Positions 21,584 to 32,376 of a DNA stretch of 64,000 nt are shown piece after piece. Below the pieces are notes generated by a model that saw only the letters and a program-made list of their open reading frames with translations, was not told the DNA's origin and made no database searches. The position numbers and the translations under genes are program-made. Location of the stretch: NCBI RefSeq assembly GCF_030012565.1, contig NZ_CP124621.1, positions 186,001-250,000 on the forward strand. The letters run 5' to 3'. Numbering within the stretch: position 1 is the first letter of the stretch; each line of letters opens with the position of its first letter. Origin of the DNA: Mesomycoplasma ovipneumoniae. GTDB taxonomy: Bacteria > Bacillota_I > Bacilli_A > Mycoplasmatales > Metamycoplasmataceae.

Positions 21584-21830
21584 AAAAAAACGCGTATTTT
21601 TGCCAAAAACGGGATTTTTCTTTATTTTTGTCAGTTTCTGCTAATTTATCTACTAAAGATTAAATTTTTTGCCTTAAAAGATAAAAAAAGCGCCAGCATA
21701 CCGGACATAAAAAAACCCGTATTTTTTTCAAAAACGGGATTTTTCTTTATTTTTGTTAGTTTCTATTAATTTATCTACTAAAGATTAAATTTTTGCCTTA
21801 AAAGATAAAAAGCGCCGAGCATACCGGCAT
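21584..21830. repeat. tandem duplication of the nanK 3' end and its terminator
   Basis: Two adjacent units of about 125 bp (21584-21708 and 21709-21830) share the order: A-run, CCCGTATTTTT, AAAAACGGGATTTTTC, TTTATTTTTGT, CTACTAAAGATTAAATTTTT, GCCTTAAAAGATAAAAA, GCGCC, CATACCGG. The right unit holds the true nanK C-terminus and terminator. The left unit is a decayed copy with several indels and a broken terminator stem. It accounts for most of the 266-base gap between nanK and nanA. Confidence 0.85.
21709..21745 (-). terminator. terminator of nanK
   Basis: On the minus strand AAAAATCCCGT, a loop of about 13, then ACGGGTTTTTTT. It lies 33 bases after the nanK stop. The duplicate copy to the left has CGCGT in place of CCCGT and so a weaker stem. 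Confidence 0.65.
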
Positions 21831-22641
21831 TATTTTTGGATTCGGCGATTAAAAGTTCACACTTATAAGGAGTTTGCTCTAACATTTTTAGGAATTTTTC
21901 CTGAATTTTTGCAAAGTATTTCTTATTTATATAGGAAAAACCGCCGCCAATAAAGATTTTTTCCAAATTTTGAAAAATTGCTAGTTGATAAGTAAAGTCA
22001 ACAACTTTTTGGAAATAGTCATCAATCATTTTTTGGAAATCAGCGTTACTTTTATATAAATTATCAAACTTTTCATATTCAGAAATTCTAATATTATAAA
22101 GTTTACTAATTTCTTTATCAAGCAAACTAAAAGAAAGTCAATCATCAAGTCTTTGACCCTCATAAATTAGATAACCAAATTCACCAGCAAGAAAATTTTC
22201 ACCTCGAATTAATTCATCCTTGACAATTCCAATTCCAACGCCAGTCCCTAAAGTAACAGTTGCGTAATTTTTTAGGTTTTTGTGATAAAATTTTTCTGAA
22301 ATTGCAGCGGCATTTGCGTCATTTTCGACAACAACAGGTAAATTAAATTTTTTTTCTAAAGTAGAAAAATCGCTGCCAAAATATGGTAATGTTTTATGAT
22401 TTACAAAAATAATTTTCTTTTTTTCAACATCAACCCCGCCCATTGTAGCAATAGCGATTCCTTTTATGTCTTTAGAAAAATCTGATTTTTCTAAAATTGA
22501 GTTGATAATTTCATCTAAATTCTCTAGAATTGAACTGATATTGGTTTTAAAAGTTTTTGTTTGGTGAAAAAAATTATTATTATCAATAATTCCCATTTTA
22601 ATGTTTGTACCGCCAATATCAAAAAGAATGAATTTGTCCAT
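21778..22641 (-). CDS. nanK: ROK-family kinase, probable N-acetylmannosamine kinase
   Basis: A 287-residue ROK sugar kinase. The ATP-binding start is FILFDIGGTNIKMGI. VENDANAAAISE holds the catalytic Asp, ATVTLGTGVGIGIV is the second phosphate loop, and GEFGYLIYEG stands where ROK kinases usually have GHxxI (His replaced by Phe-Gly). The ROK zinc-binding CxCGxxGC motif is absent, as in several NanK proteins. KIFIGGGFSY is the C-terminal adenosine motif. Context beside nanA and nanE makes ManNAc the likely substrate. One TGA is Trp. The Shine-Dalgarno is AGAGAGG. Its 3' end is duplicated downstream. Confidence 0.85.
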
Positions 22642-22726
22642 TTTGCCTCTCTTTTTTAAAATAACCTTTGTTTTTATAGCATTTTTTAAAATCTTGCTAG
22701 TATAAATTTGGTTGTTTCTTTTAAAA

Positions 22727-22732
22727 ATTATA
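22727..22732 (-). promoter_or_regulatory. -10 element upstream of nanK
   Basis: TATAAT on the minus strand in AAGTTATAATTTT, about 85 bases before the nanK ATG. A second TATACT is closer, near 22701. The rest of the 351-base gap 22642-22992 holds the A22 tract and an imperfect hairpin after mnmE. Confidence 0.45.
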
Positions 22733-22851
22733 ACTTATAAAAGCAAAAATAAATTAGAATATTAATAAATTAGTATCAAAAATTTCTTAAAATATCACGG
22801 TATAAAACACTGATTTTTATAAAAAAACTCTGATTTTACACAAAACATTTT

Positions 22852-22873
22852 AAAAAAAAAAAAAAAAAAAAAA
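22852..22873. repeat. 22-base homopolymer A tract
   Basis: Twenty-two consecutive A on the plus strand between mnmE and nanK. On the minus strand it follows an imperfect hairpin (ACGCTAAATT with AATTTATAGCGT) by about 8 bases, so it could act as the U-run of an mnmE terminator. Unlike the A tracts of the repeat elements it is not followed by a TTGG box and extended -10. Confidence 0.7.
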
Positions 22874-22992
22874 TTGTTTTAACGCTATAAATTAGCATAA
22901 AAATTTGCTCGTGTGATCGAATTTAGCGTACATTTATTCATTATTAAAGATAAAATGCCGTCATATGATCATGTTAAAGTGGCCAATTTTTA

Positions 22993-24321
22993 TTATTTTC
23001 CTAGACAAAACCGTGAAAAAATTGAATCAAGCAAGTTTTCATCGTCTGTTCTACCAAAAATAGTTTGTAATTCTCTTCAAGCATTACGCAAATCTACAAT
23101 TGCAATTTCAGGTCCAAAACCAGATTCTAGACTATTTTTAGCATCAATAATTGCTGTTTTCGCCAATTCTATCTGTGAAATTTGGAATGAATTAGCGACA
23201 AATTGGTTTTCTTTTCCCAAAAAAGCAAAAATAGTTTTAATTTTACCAATTAGGCTATTAATTTCTTTGTTTTTAGCACTAATTAATATTTTATCAGCAA
23301 ATTCTTCCCTATTTTCAATTAGGTCAGATTTATTATAGACTTGTAAATATACTTGATTTTCGCTAATTTTTTCACTTAAATCAAGATGTTTAGATTTTTT
23401 TTGACTTGCATCAATAACATGTAAAATTAAATCAGATTTTTCCATGTTTTCAAAAGTCTTACTAATTCCAATTTGTTCAATTTTTTGTTTAGTTTTTCTA
23501 ATTCCGGCAGTATCAAAAACTTTGAAAAGCAAATTGTCAATTACAAAATTACCCTCGACAATATCACGAGTTGTTCCAGGAATTTCACTTATTATTGCCT
23601 TATTTTCGTCAATTAAAACATTTAGAAGTGAAGACTTGCCACTATTGGGTTCGCCAATTAAAGATGTTCTTATTCCTTCATAAATTAGTCTTGAATTATC
23701 GGCTATTTTTATTAATTCATTAAAATTTTTTATTAATTCATCAATTTTAGGAATAAGAATCTGATTTGTTAGAATTTCAACATCATCATACTCGGGGTAA
23801 TCAATATTTACCTCAATAGTCCCGATAATTTCCTCGATTTGTTGAATTAATTTCTTAATAAAATTTGAACTTACACCAGAAAACTGTTTAAGAGCAACAT
23901 TGTGTTGCGATTTAACTTGAGCATGAATTAAATCATTAATCGCTTGAGCTTTAACTAAGTCAATTTTCCCATTTAAAAAAGCACGCAAACTGAACTCTCC
24001 AGGATTTGCAAGTCTAGCGAGTTTAGTTTTTAAAATAGTTTCCAGAATTAGATTTGTATTTAAAACACCACCATGAGCGTTTATTTCTACAGTTTCTTCG
24101 CCGACAAAATTTTTATCCCCAGCAAATCATAGAACTAAAACTTGATCAATTTTAGTCTGATTATCATGAATCCAGCCAAAAGTTATTTCCATGGAATTAC
24201 CAATTTTCCCGGTAAAAATTTTTTCCATGATCTTAAAGGCATTTGGTCCTGAAATTCTTATGATCGAAATTGCCTGATTTATTGCGCCTGAAGCAATCGC
24301 ACAAATAGTATCAAAAACCAT
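22993..24321 (-). CDS. mnmE: tRNA uridine-34 5-carboxymethylaminomethyl modification GTPase
   Basis: A 442-residue GTPase that with MnmG modifies the wobble uridine of several tRNAs. The N-terminal THF-binding domain starts [26 protein letters not shown]. The central G domain has [12 protein letters not shown], the DTAGIRKT switch, and YNKSD. The C-terminus FCLGK supplies the catalytic Cys. Two TGA codons are Trp. An MnmG partner is not in this window. It lies 51 bases after the ABC-F gene and is probably in the same operon. A Shine-Dalgarno AGGA precedes the ATG. Length is typical. Confidence 0.95.
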
Positions 24322-24372
24322 TTAATATATTCCTAAATTAAATTTAAAAGTTAAAAAAAGTACTTTTATGTA

Positions 24373-25989
<1,617 letters not shown>

Positions 25990-26004
25990 TTTGAGTCTCT
26001 TTAA

Positions 26005-26010
26005 ATTATA
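26005..26010 (-). promoter_or_regulatory. -10 element of the ABC-F gene
   Basis: TATAAT on the minus strand only 15 bases before the ATG (AAATTATAATTTAAAGAGACTC). The resulting 5' leader would be about 10 bases. No Shine-Dalgarno fits well, so a near-leaderless transcript is possible. On the plus side of the same gap (25990-26162) a -10-like TAAAAT lies near 26133. Confidence 0.4.
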
Positions 26011-26162
26011 ATTTAGTAAAATATCTAAAAATTATATTACAATTTTTATTAAATTAAAGTAAAAACCTAATAAAAATAACTTCTAAAATTTAATATTAGA
26101 CCTCTAATTTTCAATAAAGATTAAAAAAGCTAAAATAAAATGATTAAAAAGCGAGGTTTTTG

Positions 26163-27185
26163 GTGGCAATAAAAAAACATTTTTATAAATTTTTCAGTGG
26201 ATTAGTAATTTTGCCAATCTTTTTGATTTCCTGCTCTCAACCAGAAACAGAAACAAATGTTTCTTCTACTCCATCTTTGATTATTCCAATTTCAGAAAAC
26301 AAGGATGAATTCCAAAAACAAAATCCGCGTTCATTTGACCTTTATGTTTCAGAAGTAAATGCTATTAGGTTGAAATGATTTTTAAATAAACCTAGCTTAA
26401 TTAATCTTTTGCCTGAGGAAAAAAGCAAAATTTATGCTTCTGGTGTTGCAAAAAGTTTTGTTTTTGACAATAAAAATCGAATTTTAGCACTTCAGGACAA
26501 CTTTGGCTCATCTGAGGAAACTAATCCAAATTTTTTGAAAAATATTTTTCAAAAAACATCTGCAGTTTATTCGGGTAAAAAAATAAATGATGGGAATACC
26601 GACCTGTTAAATGATTCAGATCAAGATAATTTTGAAAAACATAAAAAAATTTCAAAAATTTTTGCGCAAAATTGACGCTATATTGAAACTAAGTTATTAA
26701 AACCAAATGTTATTCAAAAAGACAATAAAAATTATCTTTTAATTAATGCATATAAATTTATTTTTTCATCCCCACTTAACAGTTCAAACCCTCAAACTAA
26801 TGAAAAAACTGAGACAAAATCTGATAAAAAAGCTGATAAAAAATGAAAAATAACCGCCCCAAACACAAAACCAACCCCTATTTTGAGACTTCACTGGCAT
26901 AATCAAAGCCTAGAAAATCCGTTCAAAATTAAACTTAATTCAAAAGATGATTTAAACTCTGAGTATGATTTGCAGCTAATTAATAATATTGACCAGCCGG
27001 AATCTGTTGCTGATTATAGCTTTAATTTTGCTGACTCAAATCCAAAAATACCTGAGAGTCCGCTTAAAATTACACACATAGACCCTATTTTTCGAGTTGT
27101 TATTCAAAGTTTTGCCATCCCTTATCAAGACAGTGTTGCTAATTTTGAAAGTGATAATTTTAAATTTGATTATGAATTTGACTAA
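26163..27185 (+). CDS. predicted surface lipoprotein of unknown function
   Basis: A 340-residue lipoprotein. The lysine-rich start, a hydrophobic stretch FSGLVILPIFLISC and Cys at the lipobox LISC show export and lipidation. The mature part is hydrophilic, rich in N, D, K and S, with a KSDKKADKK patch. I do not recognise a family. Four TGA codons are Trp. Start: GTG at 26163 is placed six bases after GAGG and is preferred over the TTG at 26160. It stands alone upstream of the opp locus, with about 140 bases before the poly(A)/promoter region of the small ORF. Confidence 0.8.
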
Positions 27186-27242
27186 TCCAAAAGCTTTTTC
27201 AAATATGAAAATTAGGTTATTTATATAAACTTATTGTTCAGT

Positions 27243-27294
27243 AAAAAAAAAAAAAAAAACATTTTGGCTTATTTTTTACTTTTTGTGTTAAAAT
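27243..27294 (+). promoter_or_regulatory. A17 tract and promoter before the small ORF and opp operon
   Basis: Seventeen A (27243-27259), then TTGGCT (27264-27269), 19 bp, and TAAAAT (27289-27294) preceded by TGT. The same order (poly(A), TTGGxx, TGTTAxAAT) occurs in all copies of the repeat element elsewhere in the window. The tract length could vary by slippage and tune promoter strength. Confidence 0.6.
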
Positions 27295-27327
27295 GTTAAT
27301 TGTTTTTCATAATATAAGGAAATTAAT

Positions 27328-27516
27328 ATGCAAATTATTTTAAATATTTTTAAAATGTGAGAGTTAATGTCAATGGTTTTTTCCAAAAAAATCAGTGTTT
27401 TTGCATATTCTTTTTTCAATGCCTTTTATAAATCCATTAACTCTTACAAAAATAAAAATATTTTTAATAATATTAAAAACTCGGCCATTTCAAATTTGAT
27501 TTTGTGAAATTTCTAA
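27328..27516 (+). CDS. 62-residue small protein upstream of opp
   Basis: Starts at ATG with AAGGA eight bases before it, reads MQIILNIFKMW and ends ...NLILWNF at TAA. It contains two Trp TGA codons, so standard-code gene finders miss it. It is hydrophobic/aromatic with a basic middle (YKSINSYKNKN). Its DNA also carries an inverted repeat: GTGAGAGTTAATG and CATTAACTCTTAC (12 of 13 matched), extended by T/A-rich arms. A promoter with A17 lies upstream and a clean terminator downstream at 27538-27563. It is either a small membrane-associated peptide, a leader peptide, or part of a structured RNA. I do not recognise it. Confidence 0.55.
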
Positions 27517-27537
27517 AATAGCATTAAATTTAATTTG

Positions 27538-27563
27538 AAAACGGGCCAAAAACCCGTTTTTTT
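27538..27563 (+). terminator. intrinsic terminator between small ORF and oppB
   Basis: AAAACGGG, loop CCAAAAA, CCCGTTTT followed by further T (T7 in total). It is 22 bases after the small ORF stop and 37 bases before oppB. It either ends a separate small transcript or works as an attenuator for the opp operon. No separate promoter for oppB is obvious. Confidence 0.75.
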
Positions 27564-27600
27564 ATTTAAAAACACTTAAAACTAAATAATAAGGAAAAAA

Positions 27601-28680
27601 ATGACCCTAAAAAATGATGGTGAACATCGCAGAGATCTGTTAAAAATAGGCATAAACAGAAAAATTATTGATTATAACTTTATTTATACTATTCCGCCAA
27701 CAAAGAAAAAGAAAAATCCACTATTTAAATATTTCGGTTTTGAATCGCTTTTTTTTCGCTTTTCGAAAAAAATTGTAAAAATTTTTCTCGAATTCGTAAT
27801 AGTGGCCTGAATTGTTGCGACACTAGTTTTTCTTCTGATTGACTCAATTCCGGGTGAGCCAGGTTTTCTTCATGGTCTAAATGACGCTCAAAAAACAGCA
27901 GAAAAACATCTTTATGGACTTGATTTGCCTCAAGCACAACGATATTTTAATTACCTTTGGAATTTTATTAATTTTGATTTTGGAATTTCATATAGTCTTA
28001 GACCTCGTGTCGAAATTAGCGATTTTATTTGACAAAGATTTTTCACATCTTTTTCAATAGGTATCGTTTCAGTTATTTTAACACTTTTAGTTGGAGTTCC
28101 GCTTGGAATTGCTGTTGGAAAAAATCCAGGTAAGTTTTTTGACAATTTAGCGACAGTCTGAATTGCGATTTTTTCCTCAATTCCTTCGCTAGTTTTTGCA
28201 ATTTTTCTTTTAATTTTTGGACAAAAAGCCGGAATTCCTTACATTTTTAATATACAGGATTTCTCCACTTTTGTCCTACCTGCCATTGCCCTTTCAATTG
28301 GATCTGTAATTAGTTATGTGCGATACATTCGTTTTGAACTTAATAATGAGTTAAATTCTATGCATGCTAAATTTGCATATTTAAAAAATTTAACAAGAAA
28401 TCGCTTCGTTTGAACTCATGCACTTAAGGCATCACTTTTCCCAATTGCAACATTTTTTCCTTTAGTTGTTTTAGGTTCTTTTGTTGGTTCAATTTTTGTT
28501 GAGAAAATCTTTTTAATTTCAGGATCTGGGGGGATCATGATTGATGCAATTCAGTCAAAAGATAATAATATTATTCTCTTTTTAGTAATTATTTACTCAC
28601 TTTTGACAATAATTTCTTATACATTACGTGATATAAGTTACGAATTGCTCGATCCTAGAATTAGAAGGAGGGCAAAATAA
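27601..28680 (+). CDS. oppB: oligopeptide ABC transporter permease OppB
   Basis: A 359-residue inner-membrane permease. A basic N-terminal extension of about 60 residues (MTLKNDGEHRRDLL, PPTKKKKNPL) precedes the first helix. The periplasmic-loop motif PGEPGFLHGLND, and the helices FTSFSIGIVSVILTLLVGVP and LPAIALSIGSVISYVRYIR are typical of the DppB/OppB family. The C-terminus LLDPRIRRRAK is the classic family ending. Five TGA codons are Trp. The Shine-Dalgarno is AAGGAAAAAA. The stop overlaps the oppC ATG by one base. Confidence 0.93.
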
Positions 28681-29645
28681 TGAATCAATTTCCGTCAATT
28701 GAAAAATATATTGACCAAAACTTAAAACCTAATCCATTTTTACAGCCTTTTTCATACCAAATGTGAAAATTAATGGTTGCTCAGTCAAAAAGTTTTGATC
28801 GTAATTATTTTGGTAAGCCCCGTAATAATTTTTATGAAGTTTTCCTTCGATTTTCCCGTTCCTTTTCAGGTGTTTTTGGAATTGTTACTATTATTTTCAT
28901 GCTAATTTTAGCAATTATTATCCCTTTTACAACTGGATCACCGACTCAACTTCGACCTGATATGAAAAACTTAAACTATTTTACACAAGGATTTATTTTA
29001 GGTACTGATTCTCAAGGTCGTGATGTTTGGGCATTTTTATGACACGGATTGCAGTTTTCCTTAATTTTAAGTTTTATTGTTGCCCTTTTTGATGTTGCGC
29101 TTGGAACTTTTTTTGGAACACTAATGGGTAATTTTGACCTTTTTGACAAAATTTTTACCTTTATTATTAAAATAGTTTCAAATATACCAACAATTTTAGT
29201 AATTATTTTGATGACATTAGTTTTGCGTCCGAGCTTTTGAGTTTTAGTTTTATCATTTTCACTTACTGGCTGAATCGGACTTGCAAATCAAGTTCGTGCG
29301 CAAATAAAAAGAGCTAGAAACTTTACATGAGTAATTGCCTCACGTGTTTTAGGAACTCCTTCTTATAAAATTCTCCTTAATTTTGTGCCAGTAATTATTC
29401 CACTTTTAATTACAAATATTGTTTTTGTAATTCCAGGTACAATTCTTGGCGAAACTGGTCTTGCTTTTATTGGTCTGTCACTACCAAATGTTCCAACTTT
29501 AGGAAATGCAATTAATTCAGGAATTCCAATTGTAACTTTGTATCCTCGTTATGTTTTAATTCCTTCATTCTTTTTAATTTTATTAACTTCCTCAATTCAA
29601 ATGATTGGAAATTCAGTTCAAGATGCTCTAAGGAGGCAAAGATAA
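28680..29645 (+). CDS. oppC: oligopeptide ABC transporter permease OppC
   Basis: A 321-residue permease that pairs with OppB. Family marks are TDSQGRDVWAFLWHG (usually TDxxGRDxxSR), FFGTLMGNF, and the EAA-loop region ASRVLGTPSYKILLNFVPVIIP. ETGLAFIGLSLPNVPTLGNAI is the conserved C-terminal segment. The first 45 residues are cytosolic. Several TGA codons are Trp. It starts on the oppB stop codon and ends directly before the oppD ATG with no spacing. Confidence 0.93.
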
Positions 29646-31055
29646 ATGATTTCTTATTTTTTGGCCAAATTTTCTGATTGCAAAAATGCTGAAAATCCAA
29701 CTTTGTGTTATAAATTAGCAAAAAATTTAGAAAAGTTTAAAAAAGACTTAGAACTTTTAAAGCAAAAAAACTTGGATCCAAAGCAATATCAAGAAAAATT
29801 CCTTGAACTTAAAGAAGAATTTTTAGCTTATGAAGTTAACATAAAAAAACATTATAAATCAAAAAAATCCTATAAAATCCAAGCTATTTTAAACAGAATT
29901 CAACAATATTGGCACACAAGTTTTAACCGTTCTCACTTTGATTTTGAAGCTTTTTCAAAAAATGTTCTCTACAAACAAATTGGCAATAAAAAGTACAAAA
30001 TTGTTGCCCAAATTAAAAATTTAAATTTATCCTTTGTTAATCCAGCCAATCCTTCAATACGAAATATCGTAATTCGTAATGCTTCAATTGATTTTTATGA
30101 AGGTAAAATTCATGCAATAATCGGTGAGTCAGGTTCAGGGAAATCGGTAATTACTTCTTGTCTTTATGGACTTGCGGGCGAAAATGCTGTTGTTGAATCA
30201 GGAGAAATAAGATTATTTAACAATCCAGTTCATAATTTTGATTTTCGGGCTTGAGAACTTTCAAATTATCGGGGAAAAATAATTTCTGCTGTTTTCCAAA
30301 ACCCGATGTCAACTTTGAATCCAACCAAAAAAATCGGTGCCCAAATAATGGAAGGAATGCTGTTAAATAAAATTGTCAAAAATAAAAAAGAAGCCTATGA
30401 AAAAGCACTTTTATATTTAAAAATGACAAAAATTGTCAATCCTGAAATGGTTATGAAATTATATCCTCATGAACTCTCAGGTGGAATGATTCAGAGAATT
30501 GTTATTTCCGCAATTCTTTCACTTGAGCCTAAAATTATTGTTATGGACGAGCCAACTACCGCCCTTGATACAACAGTTCAGGCTTTGGTTCTTGATATTA
30601 TCCGTGATTTGCAAAAAAGACTGAAAATTACGATCATTTTTATAACTCATGACTTAGGAGTGGTTGCTTCACTTGCAAATTACATCACAATTATGTATGC
30701 TGGTCAAGTTGTTGAAGAAGGAACAAGAGACGAAATTCTTTTAAATCCAAGACATCCTTATACTTGAGGGCTAATAACTTCAATGCCTGACATAAATAAA
30801 GGTGATCGTCTGGCCTCAATTCGTGGGGTAGTTCCATCTTCATTAAATTCAATTGTCGGTGATGCATTTGCGGTTAGAAATGATTATGCCTTAGAACAAG
30901 ATTTTTTTGTTGAGCCAAAATTTTATAAAATAAGTCCAACTCACCGTATAAAATCAGCACTTCTTGATCCAAAAGCACCAAAGGTTATGCCGCCAAAAAT
31001 TATTTACCAAAAATGACTCCAATTTCAAAAAATGAGGCAAAATAATGAGCAATAA
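29646..31055 (+). CDS. oppD: oligopeptide ABC transporter ATPase OppD
   Basis: A 469-residue ATPase. Walker A GESGSGKSV near residue 160, Q-loop FQNPMSTLNPT, signature LSGGMIQR, Walker B IIVMDEPTTALD, switch ITHDLGVVA. The C-terminus ends with an OppD-type tail (LITSMPDINKGDRLASIRG). An unusual N-terminal extension of about 115 residues, lysine-rich and probably helical (KKDLELLKQKNLDPKQYQEK), precedes the ATPase fold. The final TGA at 31014-31016 is Trp, so the protein ends at TAA 31053-31055 and overlaps oppF by 11 bases. Confidence 0.92.
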
Positions 31056-32376
31056 TTCTAAATTTTATCTTGAAAAAAACACTTATTTTTTTGGTAAGAT
31101 CGTCCGCCAAACTTGGCGTCAGTTGACTCCTGGTGTTAAAAAAATGCTTGAATCTAGCGGTAAAAAACCAATTGTTAGCTTTGAAAATGTCGATATTACT
31201 TATGGAAGCGGAAATCGAAAAAACAAAGTTATTCATGACATAAGTTTCAATATTTATGAAGGTGAGGTTCTTTCTTTTGTTGGCGAGTCTGGTTCAGGAA
31301 AGTCAACAACCGGGTCTGCCCTAGCAGGTTTAATTCCGCGAAGTTTTGGGAAAATTACTATTAATAATTTAGAACTCCCAAAAAATACTCGTAAAATACG
31401 GGCTAAAATTCTTGATGAGCTAGTTTCAAATGTGCAAATGATTTTCCAAGATCCACTTTCTTCACTTAACCCTTATAAAAATATTTACGATGTAGTCACC
31501 GAAGGAATAGTCAATCTTGAACAGCGAAAAAAAGGCTCAATAAAACTACTATTTTCACAGCATTATTATCAAAATACCTTTGAAATGTTAGTGAAAATTC
31601 TTAAAAACCAAAAAGTGCCCCTAAATTTAATAAACCAAATTAGTGATTTATTTTACAAAAACACAGCCCAGGCTTCAGTTCCTGAATTATTTACTAATTT
31701 AATCAATCACCTTAAAAAAATCAGTGCCATTCACCCCAAAATCACTGATTTTATTGAAAAAAAATCACTGTTTTTAAACAATATTTTACAAAAACCGACA
31801 AAAGATGTTACTTATAAATACGTTACTGACATGCTTGCATCAGTTGGACTTGATAGCTCAGTTTTGTCAAGATTTCCTTTAGAATTTTCAGGAGGACAAC
31901 AGCAAAGAATCGGAATTTGTCGGGCTTTATTGCTTAGACCAAAAATTCTTGTTGCCGATGAGCCAATTTCGGCGCTTGATGTTTCAATTCAAGCCCAAAT
32001 TATCAACATTTTTAAAGATTTAAAGGAAAAATATAATTTGACAATATTTTTCATTTCGCATGATCTTCGAATGGTTGAATATATTTCAGACCGAATTGCC
32101 GTTGTTTATCGTGGTCGAATTTTAGAAATTGGCCCAACAAAAGAAATAACCCAAAAATTTTTACACCCTTATACAAAATCACTAATTGAATCAATTCCAA
32201 CAATTGAATCAAAAGGCGAATCACTTGCAGGATATATTTATGATCCAAAAATGCACCAATATTCTGAAACAAACCAACCTGAGTGGATTGATTTAGGAAA
32301 TAATCACTACATTTTAGCCACTTTTTCTGAAGTAAAACGTTGGAGATTAGGAGACTATAATTATGAAAAAAACTAG
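31045..32376 (+). CDS. oppF: oligopeptide ABC transporter ATPase OppF
   Basis: A 443-residue ATPase. Walker A GESGSGKSTTGS near residue 80, Q-loop FQDPLSSLNPYKN near 133, signature FSGGQQQRIGICRALL near 281, Walker B VADEPISALD, switch ISHDLRMVEYIS. Between the Q-loop and signature are about 148 residues, where the family normally has about 60. The insertion (roughly residues 160-245, rich in K, L, I, N) is unexplained. The C-terminal tail is long. The stop TAG overlaps the next gene by 14 bases. Confidence 0.92.
   Translation: MSNNSKFYLEKNTYFFGKIVRQTWRQLTPGVKKMLESSGKKPIVSFENVDITYGSGNRKNKVIHDISFNIYEGEVLSFVGESGSGKSTTGSALAGLIPRSFGKITINNLELPKNTRKIRAKILDELVSNVQMIFQDPLSSLNPYKNIYDVVTEGIVNLEQRKKGSIKLLFSQHYYQNTFEMLVKILKNQKVPLNLINQISDLFYKNTAQASVPELFTNLINHLKKISAIHPKITDFIEKKSLFLNNILQKPTKDVTYKYVTDMLASVGLDSSVLSRFPLEFSGGQQQRIGICRALLLRPKILVADEPISALDVSIQAQIINIFKDLKEKYNLTIFFISHDLRMVEYISDRIAVVYRGRILEIGPTKEITQKFLHPYTKSLIESIPTIESKGESLAGYIYDPKMHQYSETNQPEWIDLGNNHYILATFSEVKRWRLGDYNYEKN

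Noticed and set aside
22642..22992. A fifth copy of the element between nanK and mnmE, because of the A22 tract
   Set aside because: No TTGGTC/TATAAT promoter in the right place, no inverted-repeat ends and no conserved stems; only the A tract is shared.
22913..23338. A 141-codon plus-strand ORF
   Set aside because: It is antisense to the end of mnmE, has no recognisable features, and mnmE is certain.
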